A stretch of DNA of 64,000 bases, from assembly GCA_026390575.1 (NCBI GenBank), contig JAPLFR010000008.1, positions 452,126 to 516,125 of the forward strand, in the 5' to 3' direction. Shown piece by piece: positions 45,867 to 55,568 of the stretch. A model generated the notes under the pieces. The model made no database searches. It saw only the letters and a list, made by a program, of their open reading frames with translations, and was not told where the DNA came from. This DNA comes from Ignavibacteriales bacterium (GTDB lineage: Bacteria; Bacteroidota; Ignavibacteria; UBA10030). A program made the position numbers and the translations under genes. Positions within the stretch are counted from its first letter, which is position 1. Each line of letters starts with the position of its first letter.

Positions 45867-45882
45867 TCCGTACTAGTACGGA
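45867..45882. promoter_or_regulatory. 16-bp perfect palindrome (possible operator)
   Basis: TCCGTACTAGTACGGA is its own reverse complement. It lies 100 bp before the start of the type IX-sorted gene and 58 bp after the stop of the NarL-type regulator. Length and symmetry are those of a dimer binding site; the binder is not known. Confidence 0.4.
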
Positions 45883-45939
45883 AAATGTGAAGATCGGTGA
45901 TGATTACTTGTTGAGGATTATTTTCAGCGGAAAGCGTCT

Positions 45940-46593
45940 TTATTCTATGCGGTTTTTAATCGTCATAGCATAACGCAGAAGAGCATTCTGACCATGGAGA
46001 TCAAGTTTCGAACAAATGCTCGAACGGTGCGATTCAACTGTACGCTCGCTCACGAACAACATGTCTGCGATTTCTTTTGTGGTTTTATTGTCTGCCACTA
46101 ATTTCAGCACATTTCTTTCGGCAGGACTAAGTTCGGTAATTCCAAGCTTCTTCTCGACTCCTTCCTTAGAATGATTATTGCGTTTCAGGAGAATATTCGA
46201 AAGGGATGGACTCACATAAGGCTTTCCATTATGGACTGATTCAATCGCTGCGCATATCTCATACTCAACGCTTTCTTTCAGCACATACCCCATCACACCG
46301 AGATCTATGGCTCGCTCTACGAAGGATGCTTCACCGTGCATTGTTAAAATGATGATTTCTGTCGGAATCTTACGTTTAAGAATTTGCTTTACTACATCAA
46401 GTCCGCTCAACTTAGGCATATCAATATCAAGGATGGCGATAGATGGTCTTAACTGTTCTATAAGTTCAAGCGCGCGCTCACCGTTGCCAGCTTCTGCAAC
46501 GACACGAAAACCGGTATGCTGGTGTATGATCTCGCGCAATCCAAGGCGCAATAATGGATGATCATCAGCAAGAATAATCGTTATTTCTCTCAT
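45940..46593 (-). CDS. NarL/FixJ-type response regulator
   Basis: A 217-residue two-component regulator. The receiver domain has ADDHPLLRLGLRE near 10, the phospho-Asp in IAILDIDMPKLSGLDV near 55, Thr in LTMHGE near 82 and Lys in VLKESVE near 105. The LuxR-type helix-turn-helix is TKEIADMLFVSERTVESHRS near 175-195. No sensor kinase is adjacent. A perfect palindrome 58 bp downstream, before the secreted-protein gene, may be one of its targets. Confidence 0.93.
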   Translation of the reverse strand: MREITIILADDHPLLRLGLREIIHQHTGFRVVAEAGNGERALELIEQLRPSIAILDIDMPKLSGLDVVKQILKRKIPTEIIILTMHGEASFVERAIDLGVMGYVLKESVEYEICAAIESVHNGKPYVSPSLSNILLKRNNHSKEGVEKKLGITELSPAERNVLKLVADNKTTKEIADMLFVSERTVESHRSSICSKLDLHGQNALLRYAMTIKNRIE

Positions 46594-46667
46594 AGTACAC
46601 TCCTTGGTAACTATGTATTATTATTACTGTGTTAGATTTGAAAGGAGATCCGAACAACCAGGAGTTT

Positions 46668-47342
46668 TTACTTCCCTTCCAGTACAATCACAAATTCTCC
46701 CTTTTTTTCATCTTTGAGAAACTGCTGATATAACTTTGGAGGCGTGCTGTGATAAATCTCTTCCGAAGGCAATGTGAGATCAAATGCTACGCACACACGC
46801 CGAGTCTCTCCGAAAACATCCGCCATATCACGCAAAAGTTGTACAAGACGGTACGGCGTATCCATGAACACAATAGTTCTCTGTTCTTTTTTGAAGTTGC
46901 GTAATTCTGTCAGCCGCCGTTCACGTTTTGGCGAAAGGAATCCTGCAAATACAAATTCTTTGATTGGAAATCCTGAGACGATGAGTGCCGGCAATAACGA
47001 GGAAGCGCCGGGCACCGGAACAATCTTTATGTTGTGTCGAATTGCTTTCTCTACCAATACTCTTCCTGGATCCGAAAACACCGGCGTACCTGCGTCTGAG
47101 ATCAATGCGACCGATTTTCCCTCTTTCAACACATCGATCATAATACTTGCTGCTGCAGCTTCATTGTGTTCGTTCAACGTCTCGACCTGCTTTTCAATTC
47201 CATAGTGTCGAAGCAAACGCAATCCTTCACTTCGTTCTTCGCATACAACGACATCTACCGACTTAAGCGCCTTCAATGCACGCAAGGTGATGTCATCGTA
47301 ATTGCCTATTGGAGTTGCAACAAGATAAAGAGTACCTGACAT
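46668..47342 (-). CDS. rsmI: 16S rRNA (cytidine-1402-2'-O)-methyltransferase
   Basis: Methylates the ribose of C1402 in 16S rRNA with SAM. The 224-residue protein begins MSGTLYLVATPIGNYDDIT and has ALISDAGTPVFSDPG near 75, VVPVPGASSLLPALIVSG near 105 and FAGFLSPKRERR near 128. The usual C-terminal extension is short. The start is ATG 47342, overlapping the stop of the permease gene by one base; a longer frame upstream is not family-like. Confidence 0.95.
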   Translation of the reverse strand: MSGTLYLVATPIGNYDDITLRALKALKSVDVVVCEERSEGLRLLRHYGIEKQVETLNEHNEAAAASIMIDVLKEGKSVALISDAGTPVFSDPGRVLVEKAIRHNIKIVPVPGASSLLPALIVSGFPIKEFVFAGFLSPKRERRLTELRNFKKEQRTIVFMDTPYRLVQLLRDMADVFGETRRVCVAFDLTLPSEEIYHSTPPKLYQQFLKDEKKGEFVIVLEGK

Positions 47343-48658
47343 TAGAGCGCCGTTGTGGAAGATTCTCCAGAAGGTGATTTGGTTCCGCGTCTCCGTGTTT
47401 CCCAATCTCTCACAAATAAAATGGTTAATGCCGTCGTTGGGACGGCAATCAACAAACCAACGAAACCCAGAAAATACATGAAGATAAGTAACGAAAGAAT
47501 AATGAGAAGCGGATGCAATCCTACTTTGCTGCCAATAATTTTGGGAGACAGGAAAGTAACTTCCGCCATGTGAAGGACGGCAATAGAAACGATAGCAATT
47601 GACAGCTTTGTCAAAGCCGGCGGACCACTGACGAGCGCAATGACTGATGAGAGTGCCATAATCGCGAACAAACCAAAATATGGCACAAGATCGAAAACGC
47701 ACGCAAGCAGTCCAAGCAAAAGCGCATATTTGATACCGACAACAGAAAAAAGAAACGCAACAACGATGCCTTCAAGAAATGCTACAGTCAAGGCACCGCG
47801 TAAATAATGTCCAATGAGATCGTCTGCACGATTCATGTAATCTTCCACTTGATCGCGTGTTCGCCTGGGAAAGAGTTTCAAAAAGCGATGGCCTATTTTA
47901 GGAAAGTCCGTTAAGAAATAAAACGTAAGAAATGGTACAAGGATTATATAGAATATTTGAGTGATGAGGCCGGAGATACTGCTCATCAAAGAACCGAGCC
48001 CTTTGAGGAGCGCTTTGAGAATGTCCTCAAAACGCGGTGTCAATTGATTCGAAAATGTATTACGGAGCTCATTCACAGAAATGCCATAACGCTCGAGAAT
48101 TTTTATGAGATGACTCTCCCATATCGTATTCCGATAGTCATTCATAATTTTTGAAAGTGTGTCCAACACTCCTTCAAACTGTGTCAATGCTACCGGCAGC
48201 ACGAAAAAAAGAACGAGCGTTATACTGGTGATAAATAAAAGAATGAGCACAAGCGAAGTAACCCATCGAGGAATTTTCCAGCTTTGGAAAAGATCTACAA
48301 TAGGATTGAGCATATACGCGAAGACCAGTGAAACAACAAATGGAGCAAGAATCGTCGATATGGCATCTAAAAACCACAAAGCAAATAACACGATTGCCAG
48401 CCACATAATATTCCTGGCAAGTAAATAACGGCGAAGTGGAAAAAGAATAAAAAGAATAGCGCCAAGCGCAAGGAATGGAGAAAGGATTTCATGAATCGTA
48501 TAAATGAGAACCATGAGCAGCAGCATACCTCCCACAAACAGAACGATTTCAATTCTACCGAGTGAAGTAAAAAGCGAATCCCATCGAACACCCTGTGACG
48601 TAATCGATTCCGAGGAATTCGATTTCGTCGATTTTTTTTCTGCTCGTCGTTTCGCCAT
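47342..48658 (-). CDS. AI-2E family (PerM-like) permease
   Basis: A 438-residue membrane protein of the AI-2 exporter / PerM family. After a basic N-terminal 45 residues come helices near 50-105, 120-150 and a long soluble stretch, then LIVGHYLRGALTVAFLEG-like positions near 285 (DDLIGHYLRGALTVAFLEG) and six further helices to about 410, with SPKIIGSKVGLHPLLIILSL near 375. The start ATG 48658 is one base after the dut stop; a longer frame to 48727 lies inside dut. Transported molecule is unknown. Confidence 0.9.
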   Translation of the reverse strand: MAKRRAEKKSTKSNSSESITSQGVRWDSLFTSLGRIEIVLFVGGMLLLMVLIYTIHEILSPFLALGAILFILFPLRRYLLARNIMWLAIVLFALWFLDAISTILAPFVVSLVFAYMLNPIVDLFQSWKIPRWVTSLVLILLFITSITLVLFFVLPVALTQFEGVLDTLSKIMNDYRNTIWESHLIKILERYGISVNELRNTFSNQLTPRFEDILKALLKGLGSLMSSISGLITQIFYIILVPFLTFYFLTDFPKIGHRFLKLFPRRTRDQVEDYMNRADDLIGHYLRGALTVAFLEGIVVAFLFSVVGIKYALLLGLLACVFDLVPYFGLFAIMALSSVIALVSGPPALTKLSIAIVSIAVLHMAEVTFLSPKIIGSKVGLHPLLIILSLLIFMYFLGFVGLLIAVPTTALTILFVRDWETRRRGTKSPSGESSTTAL

Positions 48659-48659
48659 A

Positions 48660-49133
48660 TTAGTTTTTTCCTTTGGAGAGAACCCCCGTATGCCCGAAAC
48701 CGCCATCTCCGCGTACAGAATCAGCAAGCGACGACGTTTCTTTCCAGTGAACGCGTTCGTATTGTGCTACAATCATTTGAGCAATACGATCTCCACGATG
48801 AATGATGTATGGCGTTTTTCCAAAATTCGATAGGATAATTTTTACTTCACCGCGATAATCGGAATCAATAGTCCCTGGTGAGTTGAGAATTCCAATACTA
48901 TGCTTGATGGCAAGACCGCTTCGCGGTCGAACCTGCGCTTCATATCCTTGCGGCAGCTCGATGACAAATCCTGATGGAATTAATGTGGTTTCACCTGGCA
49001 GAATTTCAATATCCTGTTCCACGGCTGCGCAAATATCCATTCCAGCAGATCCCTCTGTTGCATAATTTGGTAATGGAATGTCCGTCTGTTCCGGATGGAC
49101 TCTCAGAATTCTTGCGAACAGAGTTTCAGCCAT
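48660..49133 (-). CDS. dut: dUTP diphosphatase
   Basis: Cuts dUTP to dUMP, keeping uracil out of DNA. All five trimeric-dUTPase motifs are seen in 157 residues: GSAGMDICA near 28, [10 protein letters not shown] near 71, [15 protein letters not shown] near 89, [12 protein letters not shown] near 117 and [11 protein letters not shown] near 140. It overlaps the pdxB-like gene by 8 bp and is followed by the permease gene after one base. Confidence 0.97.
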   Translation of the reverse strand: MAETLFARILRVHPEQTDIPLPNYATEGSAGMDICAAVEQDIEILPGETTLIPSGFVIELPQGYEAQVRPRSGLAIKHSIGILNSPGTIDSDYRGEVKIILSNFGKTPYIIHRGDRIAQMIVAQYERVHWKETSSLADSVRGDGGFGHTGVLSKGKN

Positions 49134-50304
49134 TTATTTTTCCTTCTGTGTTGACTTTGAATCCGAGCAAATGAAGCACACGAGCTATTTCCTTTGCTTC
49201 GTTTGGAAGAAAAACAGTATAATTAAAAAATTCTCTTCTTATCCGGTACTCTGCACGAAGTTTTTGAAAATACTTACCGCGTTCTGTTTCTGGAAGCGAT
49301 ACCAACAGACGCAGAAGACGATCATCCAAACGAATATCATAGCATTGACGTACGATTTCTCGAAGCGCGTGTTCATGTGATATGTTCAGCGCATCATTTT
49401 TTATTTCCGGCAATGCTGGTTCAGGCACAAGTGTGTTCATATCCCGGTCGACGGGTAAAGACAGAAAACGGCAGACGGCTTCATAATTCATTCGGAGGGC
49501 ATTCACCTTGCCGTCTAATGAATATCCTGCAATATGCGGTGATCCGATCGCTACAAGATCAAGCAGAGAAGAATTGATAGTCGGTTCTCCCTCCCATACA
49601 TCAAGCACCGCCGCTGCAAGATGCTTATCAAACAACTTTCTTTTTAACGCTTCTCCTTCCACAACAGCGCCGCGCGATGTATTGAAGAGAATACTAGCAT
49701 GTTTCATTTTGCAAATTCTCTTTTCATCAAAAAGATGATATGTTGCATCGAACCCCGTACGTGTCAGCGGAATATGCAGTGTTACAATATCCGCTTCCAT
49801 CACTTCATCCAAAGAATGTAGGGGATAGCTGCTTCCCTGGCGTTCAAGTGGCGGATCGTTCAAAATCACTCGCAAGCCAAGCGCTTCCGCTTTACGCCAT
49901 ACTTTGCTTCCAACATTACCGACACCAATAATACCGATGGTCTTTTCATGCAGCGAGAAGCCCTTGCTATGCGCTAATTCTAAAAGAGCTGCTGTTATAT
50001 ATTCGGAAACCGAATTGGAATTACTACCCGGCGCGCTGACAAATGTAATCCCATTTTTTTTAAGATACTCTTCGTCAACGTGATCTGTTCCGATAGTCAC
50101 CGTGCCGACAAATTTCACACGGCTTCCCTCAAGAAGATCGCGATTCACTTTTGTCTCCGAACGGACAATCAGAATATCAGCATCTCGTACCGCGTCTTTA
50201 GTAATTTCATGCGTACCAAGCGCAGTTACTATTCCGATCTTCTCAAAAGCCTGCACAACGTACGGAGTATGCTTGTTGACGACAATATGGACGTCTCGCG
50301 GCAT
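49126..50304 (-). CDS. pdxB: 4-phosphoerythronate dehydrogenase-like protein
   Basis: A 2-hydroxyacid dehydrogenase of 392 residues. [17 protein letters not shown] near 86 and [18 protein letters not shown] near 112 are typical of PdxB, which acts in vitamin B6 synthesis; the NAD fold is [21 protein letters not shown] near 146. The catalytic Arg, Glu and His lie in [11 protein letters not shown] near 232, DVWEGEP near 260 and [13 protein letters not shown] near 278. A C-terminal region of about 100 residues matches the PdxB dimerisation part. SerA is an alternative but fits less well. Confidence 0.85.
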   Translation of the reverse strand: MPRDVHIVVNKHTPYVVQAFEKIGIVTALGTHEITKDAVRDADILIVRSETKVNRDLLEGSRVKFVGTVTIGTDHVDEEYLKKNGITFVSAPGSNSNSVSEYITAALLELAHSKGFSLHEKTIGIIGVGNVGSKVWRKAEALGLRVILNDPPLERQGSSYPLHSLDEVMEADIVTLHIPLTRTGFDATYHLFDEKRICKMKHASILFNTSRGAVVEGEALKRKLFDKHLAAAVLDVWEGEPTINSSLLDLVAIGSPHIAGYSLDGKVNALRMNYEAVCRFLSLPVDRDMNTLVPEPALPEIKNDALNISHEHALREIVRQCYDIRLDDRLLRLLVSLPETERGKYFQKLRAEYRIRREFFNYTVFLPNEAKEIARVLHLLGFKVNTEGKING

Positions 50305-50317
50305 ATTGTGTAGTATA

Positions 50318-53227
50318 TTATTTCCCTGTTTCTGGTGCGGTTGTAACCGATTGTTTGCTCATCTGTTCTAACATTTGAATTCTCTGTTTCAAGCTAGAAT
50401 CTGATGGATATTTGACTGCAAGCTGGCGTAAAAGATTCAGTGATTTATCATATTCCTTTGTCATCTCGTAAATATCAAGAAGTGCTCGGTACGGATTGTA
50501 ATAGGAATTCATATTCACCTCACCCCTTTCAATAAGGCCAAGGCATGCCGGTTCGACTTCAGCTGCCATATCTTTGACCCGATCTATGCGTCCAAGTGCA
50601 TGATAAAAATTCGCCATCTCCCAAGCATATTCCCATCCGAACGGAATTTTCGCGTGCGGCATGAGCGTTTCCATTTTGTCAAGAACTTTCAAACTCTTCT
50701 GCGGATTTTTCTCGACATTCATATAATACGCAGCCAAGCCGCGAAATGCCGCTCTGTAGTTGGAAATAATTCTCGATGTATTCTCATCAAAGAATACTTT
50801 TGGATTTGCAATTTCCCGGAATTTGTAACCGGTTTGCGGTGTCTTGGAGAACCCGTCCGGTTCGTTGAGAAGATTCGCTTCAAGTATTGCCGGATCTAAT
50901 CCAAAATTTGTCGGCGATGCCTTCCTTGGCTCAAGTTTCCAAGCCAAACCTTTAAACCACATATATTCATCAAGGCCGATCTTCGCATCCGGTGAACAAG
51001 TAGATGCAAAATATATCGGCCGCTTCCACTCATTTGCCATAACGATATCGTACACGGCGATATCTTGGACACGAAGAGCCTTCGTTTGACCGAACTGTAG
51101 GGTATTCTTAAGCAAGAATGTGATTTTCTCGTTCTTTGTAACAGATGTGTCCAGCATGATGCCCATCTTTTCCTGATACAGGTCAATTGCTTCCTTTGAG
51201 ATCGGCAGATCGACATTTCTCGGTTCCCATGCAATCGGCTGTATATTCTCAATGTAAGAATCCGGCATATTCATCGGCACTGGTTTCGCTTCAGGGTACG
51301 CCGATGCATTCTTCATCAACAAAATGTACCACGATGTATTCACCAAGCTCAAGTTCACAATTCTTACATCACGCCGAACACCTTCCACATCCTGAATGTA
51401 CCATAACGGGAACGTATCATTGTCGCCTTGTGTAAAGAGAATGGCATCTTGTTCACAAGTCTGGAGCATGTTGTAGGCAAAATCCCATGGTACCCAATTC
51501 TTAGAACGGTCGTGTGTGAAATAATTGACTTGCAGCATTCTTGCCGGAACGAACATGGTACTGAGTACAAGTACCCCGATGAATGCCGGCTTCGTGAGTG
51601 ATGGCTGCGAAAGTTTTTCCTGAACAAGATCAAGCAATCCTTTAATGCCAAGCGCTATCCACAAGGCAAAAACAAAATATGCACCGCAATAAAAATATTC
51701 ACGATCTCTCGGCTGCGGCTGTTGCTGATTCTGATAATAGGTAATGAGGTATCCCATTAAAACAAATGTTATGAGAAAGACAGTTGCCATCTTCCAGTCT
51801 TTGCGAAAAAGTGTATAGAGACCAAAGAGACCTAAGAAAAACGGGATCCCGAAATATCCTTTCCAAGTCCAATCTCCATCCTGATCATGCGATGCCCGGC
51901 CAATGAAATTCCAAGCAACATATCGCTGGAACATGTGATTCATCTGATACTTCAAGAAGAAATCGAGATCACTGCTGTAGTTCGTATAGATGCCTGCTTT
52001 TTCTGGCTCTGACGACCATCGACGTTGAAACATCGGAAAATCACCGTATTGTTCTCGATTCAAATACGTGACAAGCTGTGCGAATGATTTTGGGTGATTT
52101 TCATTCATTGGTAAGTTTGCGTTTGCTCGAATAACAATCATTGTATAAGTGGTAAAACCGAGTACTGCTATGAGTGCAGCAGTAATAGAAAAAGCAAGTA
52201 TCATCCGCCGCTGTTTCATAGCCCAATATGCTCCAATCCCGCCAGCAGCCATTACGCCTAAAAGAACGAAAAGTCCTGCTTCAAGATGATCGCCTGCGAT
52301 ATAAAGCAACAGCTTTGGAAAGTATCTGATGATGCCGGCGAAGATCACAATAAATGCACTACCTCCAACAAGAACGGCGAGATAAATGGAGTTTCGATTA
52401 ACAATCTTTTTCCTAAATAATACAAGCACTCCAAGACTTGCTATCACCATCGCAACGATGAATTTCTTATCAAATGCGCTGGCCACCTCCGGTGGTTGTG
52501 CCTGCGTTGCTTTTTCACCGCTCCAGAGAATCACCGCAATGATGAACAAGAGAGCCATATGTCCTAGAAAGACATAGGATGACTGTAAGCATTCTTCATC
52601 GTTATGAACATATTTCCGAAAAACTACGACAATCCCTACAATGATAATTGTTAATACGCTCATTAAATGGAGCCCTGCAGATAATCCGCCGATGTATGCA
52701 ATCAGAAGCAGATAACGTTCGCTTCCCGGCTCATCAGCTTTTTCGTTCCATACCATCATCAGCCAAACAATGGAAGAATAGAGCAGCATACTTGCTGCAA
52801 AGTAGTTTGCTTCACCTGCATTAAACCAGAAGGTATCGCTAAAGGATAGCGTCAGAGCGCCGATTGCAGCCGCAAGGTATGTTCCCACACTCTCCATCGA
52901 TGTGCCGGATGTTTTACCTTTATAGTGTTCAATAACCTTAACGGCTATCAAATATAAAAACAACACCGTGAAGGCACTTGCTATCGCAGACACTAAATTC
53001 ATTCGGAAGCCAAGATCGCCTGGAATGGGAAGCATATAAAACACTCTCCCCACCAAAGAGAATAGAGGACCACCCGGCGGGTGCGGTACTTGCATGAGAC
53101 AGGCGGCGGCAGAAAGTTCACCCGGATCCCAAAATGAAACGGAGACTTGCGCTGTGATAATAAATTGAATTGCAGAAACCAAAAGGACGAATGCGCCGAT
53201 GACGCGATGAAGGAGATTTTTTTTCAT
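50318..53227 (-). CDS. DUF2723 glycosyltransferase-like membrane protein
   Basis: A 969-residue multi-pass protein. Near residue 30 is SFWDPGELSAAACLMQVPHPPG, split over two blocks and typical of DUF2723, with the Asp-Pro-Gly-Glu that resembles the active motif of GT-C O-mannosyltransferases. About a dozen helices reach residue 560; a soluble part with TPR-like repeats follows (LAAYYMNVEKNPQKSLKVL near 835). The start ATG 53227 is chosen because the upstream frame to 53269 is not family-like. It probably glycosylates exported proteins; the donor is unknown. Confidence 0.88.
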   Translation of the reverse strand: MKKNLLHRVIGAFVLLVSAIQFIITAQVSVSFWDPGELSAAACLMQVPHPPGGPLFSLVGRVFYMLPIPGDLGFRMNLVSAIASAFTVLFLYLIAVKVIEHYKGKTSGTSMESVGTYLAAAIGALTLSFSDTFWFNAGEANYFAASMLLYSSIVWLMMVWNEKADEPGSERYLLLIAYIGGLSAGLHLMSVLTIIIVGIVVVFRKYVHNDEECLQSSYVFLGHMALLFIIAVILWSGEKATQAQPPEVASAFDKKFIVAMVIASLGVLVLFRKKIVNRNSIYLAVLVGGSAFIVIFAGIIRYFPKLLLYIAGDHLEAGLFVLLGVMAAGGIGAYWAMKQRRMILAFSITAALIAVLGFTTYTMIVIRANANLPMNENHPKSFAQLVTYLNREQYGDFPMFQRRWSSEPEKAGIYTNYSSDLDFFLKYQMNHMFQRYVAWNFIGRASHDQDGDWTWKGYFGIPFFLGLFGLYTLFRKDWKMATVFLITFVLMGYLITYYQNQQQPQPRDREYFYCGAYFVFALWIALGIKGLLDLVQEKLSQPSLTKPAFIGVLVLSTMFVPARMLQVNYFTHDRSKNWVPWDFAYNMLQTCEQDAILFTQGDNDTFPLWYIQDVEGVRRDVRIVNLSLVNTSWYILLMKNASAYPEAKPVPMNMPDSYIENIQPIAWEPRNVDLPISKEAIDLYQEKMGIMLDTSVTKNEKITFLLKNTLQFGQTKALRVQDIAVYDIVMANEWKRPIYFASTCSPDAKIGLDEYMWFKGLAWKLEPRKASPTNFGLDPAILEANLLNEPDGFSKTPQTGYKFREIANPKVFFDENTSRIISNYRAAFRGLAAYYMNVEKNPQKSLKVLDKMETLMPHAKIPFGWEYAWEMANFYHALGRIDRVKDMAAEVEPACLGLIERGEVNMNSYYNPYRALLDIYEMTKEYDKSLNLLRQLAVKYPSDSSLKQRIQMLEQMSKQSVTTAPETGK

Positions 53228-53696
53228 GCTTGATATGATCCTGTTATTGTAAATTAATTGCTGGAACATGATAAGAATAAATCGGAAAAGAATGAACGGA
53301 TAAATACAGCTTTATTCAAATTTTAATAAAAATGCGAGGTCACCTTGAGTTCGTCGAAATGTGACTTACTAAATCAACTATGGTTCCAACAAGGCTTCAG
53401 TGTGCGACCTCGACGTAAACTCAGTCGAATGATCGGTTTAACGCTAAGACTGAGTTAGGAATTATTTGAAACTACTCAGTAGCACAAATCGAACATAATA
53501 GATAACTCGAATTTATGAACATGAATATTTGGGGAACGTCCATGGAGTTCTGTATTCTATCGTGAGTGAAAGACTCGATAGGAGTTGCATGTTTGTAACA
53601 AAAACCAGCAAAAGAAAGAGAACTCCGTCAGGTGTTCAACAAAGGATGTTACTATTTAACCTACTTATCTAATTCGCCGAGGTGCTACACCAATCT
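53228..53696. other. 469-bp intergenic stretch without a supported gene
   Basis: No gene is visible. An imperfect dyad with CGAGGTC (53335-53341) against GACCTCG (53406-53412) and scattered TTGAGTTCG/CTCAGTCGA words give a repeat-like look, similar in style to other intergenic repeats here. Confidence 0.4.
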
Positions 53697-54161
53697 TTAT
53701 AATAACCCCTGATCAATCTTGAATCGAATCCGCAGGATACCGTTTGCACAATCGGTAGAAATAATCTTGAATCCTCCAATCTCACTTGTCGTGAGAGCAT
53801 GCACACCACTGCACGGACAGAGATCATAATCTCCTATTGCAATAATACGCACTACATCTCCGGCATCTTCGGGTAATCTTGCCAGCGAAACGATGTTCCC
53901 TGCTTCTTCTTTGCTGAGTATCTTCTCTTGAATCGGGAGATCAGATTTAATTACTTCGTTGACCTTGTTTTCTATCTGGACGATTTCTTCGGCGGTGATG
54001 TTCCGGTCAAAATGATAATCGCATTTCGATTTTTTCTTTTCGATGTGCGCGCTGAATGCACGCCCGCAATTGAATATACGCACCATTGTTTGATTGAGAA
54101 TATGCTCCGCCGAGTGCATTCGCGGATCGTACTCTTTTCGGTTGGGAACAACCTCATTCAT
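53697..54161 (-). CDS. AlaX-type alanyl-tRNA editing protein
   Basis: A free-standing editing domain (154 residues) related to the alanyl/threonyl-tRNA synthetase second domain. Its zinc ligands are visible: HSAEHILNQ near residue 17 (His-x3-His) and CPCSGVHALTTSEIGGF near 117 (Cys-x3-His). Such proteins remove serine or glycine wrongly joined to tRNA-Ala. The gene stands alone, with no synthetase next to it. Confidence 0.9.
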   Translation of the reverse strand: MNEVVPNRKEYDPRMHSAEHILNQTMVRIFNCGRAFSAHIEKKKSKCDYHFDRNITAEEIVQIENKVNEVIKSDLPIQEKILSKEEAGNIVSLARLPEDAGDVVRIIAIGDYDLCPCSGVHALTTSEIGGFKIISTDCANGILRIRFKIDQGLL

Positions 54162-54344
54162 ACTTTAGGTCCATTTTGAGAGATATGCATTGAGCTTTTC
54201 GTGCTTGAATATACGGTATTCTTTGGACTCTTCTAAGTACAAATTGTTCCGCACTTTTCCATCGTTTTCCTTGTTATTATCCAAATTATTTCAGACTCTA
54301 TGATGGAGTTCGAAAAATATCTATCTTCAAAAAGGAACATACTC

Positions 54345-54857
54345 ATGTCACGATCCATTCGTATTGTTGGCTGGTCCACTGCTTTATTCTCCATTGTAAT
54401 CATTCTATCAGAATTTTCAAATTTGACGACAAATCCGATGGACCAATTAAGTATGGTTTTTCAAATGTTTCCACAAGCTAAAAGTAGTATGGATACAATG
54501 ACGGATATATTCCAATACAACCGCATCTGGTCGGTTTATACAATTCTGTATTTCTGGTTTGTGTTTTTTGGATCAATTCAGTTTATACGTTTCCGATCAA
54601 TCGGCAGGAGGATTCTTGAAATTGCCTGCTGGATAGGAATAGTGAACGCTTGCATAGATTCCTTTCTGAGTTTTATTCTCTGGAAGCAAATGCAAACCGC
54701 TCTCTCAAATGTTACGGGAACCATGGGTATGAGTTTAGGAAATCTCAATCCCTTAGGAATGGTCACAATAATTTTGAGTTTTTTCTTATGGATTATTCCA
54801 ACGATTGGTATGATTGTGTACTTACGAAAACCGGCGTTGAACGCACTGATGAAATAA
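54345..54857 (+). CDS. small multi-pass membrane protein of unknown function
   Basis: About 170 residues with four hydrophobic segments (near 5-25, 60-85, 90-115 and 138-160) and the conserved-looking loop NRIWSVYTILYFWFVFFG. The start ATG 54345 has AGGA 8 bases before it; the frame opens at 54300 but that start has no ribosome site. It is the only plus-strand gene between two minus-strand blocks. No function can be given. Confidence 0.6.
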   Translation: MSRSIRIVGWSTALFSIVIILSEFSNLTTNPMDQLSMVFQMFPQAKSSMDTMTDIFQYNRIWSVYTILYFWFVFFGSIQFIRFRSIGRRILEIACWIGIVNACIDSFLSFILWKQMQTALSNVTGTMGMSLGNLNPLGMVTIILSFFLWIIPTIGMIVYLRKPALNALMK

Positions 54858-54905
54858 AATATTTTGGCTGTACCTATTTTTTATTGCTGGACTGCAAATT
54901 ACGAT

Positions 54906-55556
54906 TCAAAATGCGCGGGTATAAAAGTCTTCCTTTTCGTGTGTATGAATCCTCAAAACTCCAGCTCGTACAAGCTGTATCAGTGAGCGTGACGCCCGCC
55001 GATTGGATATATTCACAAGATTTGAAAATTGTTTTACTGTGATGCGCTCATGCTCATCTAAATATTCAAAGAGATGCCGCTCGGAATCACCTATAACGAT
55101 GCGCAGCGGCGGTGCGTTTGGATTCTCAGCTTGAAGAATGTGCACCACTTCTTTGCTTGCTTCTACGGTCTTGTCGTTCACGCGAATATACACTCGTGTC
55201 CCGCTATTCTTTCCTTCTTCATCAACATTGAGGTAATGCGGTTTCTGATCGCTTTCCTCGACTGTCACGACAACCACATCTTTGCCTTTGTACGGAACAG
55301 TATCAATAATCGGTTCGATCGGAGGATCGCAGTAGAAGCTTGCCGCTGTCTGAATCATTTCCATTTCTTCCTTCTCGCTGCCGACTCCGACAATGGTCCG
55401 GTCATCATCAACGCCGAACAGCACGATGCCGCCTTTCGTATTCGCAAACGACATGAGGGTCTTTGCCACTTTGATCGGCGTGGAAACTTTTCGCTTGAAC
55501 TCAAGCTCGAAGCCCTCGCCTTCCTCAATCAACAATTTTAGATCATGAAGTTTCAT
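54906..55556 (-). CDS. AlbA_2 (Schlafen-like) domain protein
   Basis: A 216-residue protein. Residues 1-120 are an AlbA_2 domain: LIEEGEGFELEFKRKVSTP, LMSFANTKGGIVLFGVDDD near 35-55 and VVVVTVEESDQKPHYLN near 95. The C-terminal part (about 155-216) looks like a winged helix (LVNISNRRASRSLIQLVRAG), so it may bind DNA and regulate transcription. It lies 12 bp after mtgA and may be transcribed with it. Targets are unknown. Confidence 0.85.
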   Translation of the reverse strand: MKLHDLKLLIEEGEGFELEFKRKVSTPIKVAKTLMSFANTKGGIVLFGVDDDRTIVGVGSEKEEMEMIQTAASFYCDPPIEPIIDTVPYKGKDVVVVTVEESDQKPHYLNVDEEGKNSGTRVYIRVNDKTVEASKEVVHILQAENPNAPPLRIVIGDSERHLFEYLDEHERITVKQFSNLVNISNRRASRSLIQLVRAGVLRIHTHEKEDFYTRAF

Positions 55557-55568
55557 AACTGCAGTTCT

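Noticed and set aside
47343..47702. N-terminal extension of rsmI
   Set aside because: It lies inside the permease gene and the family begins at MSGTLYLVATPIG.
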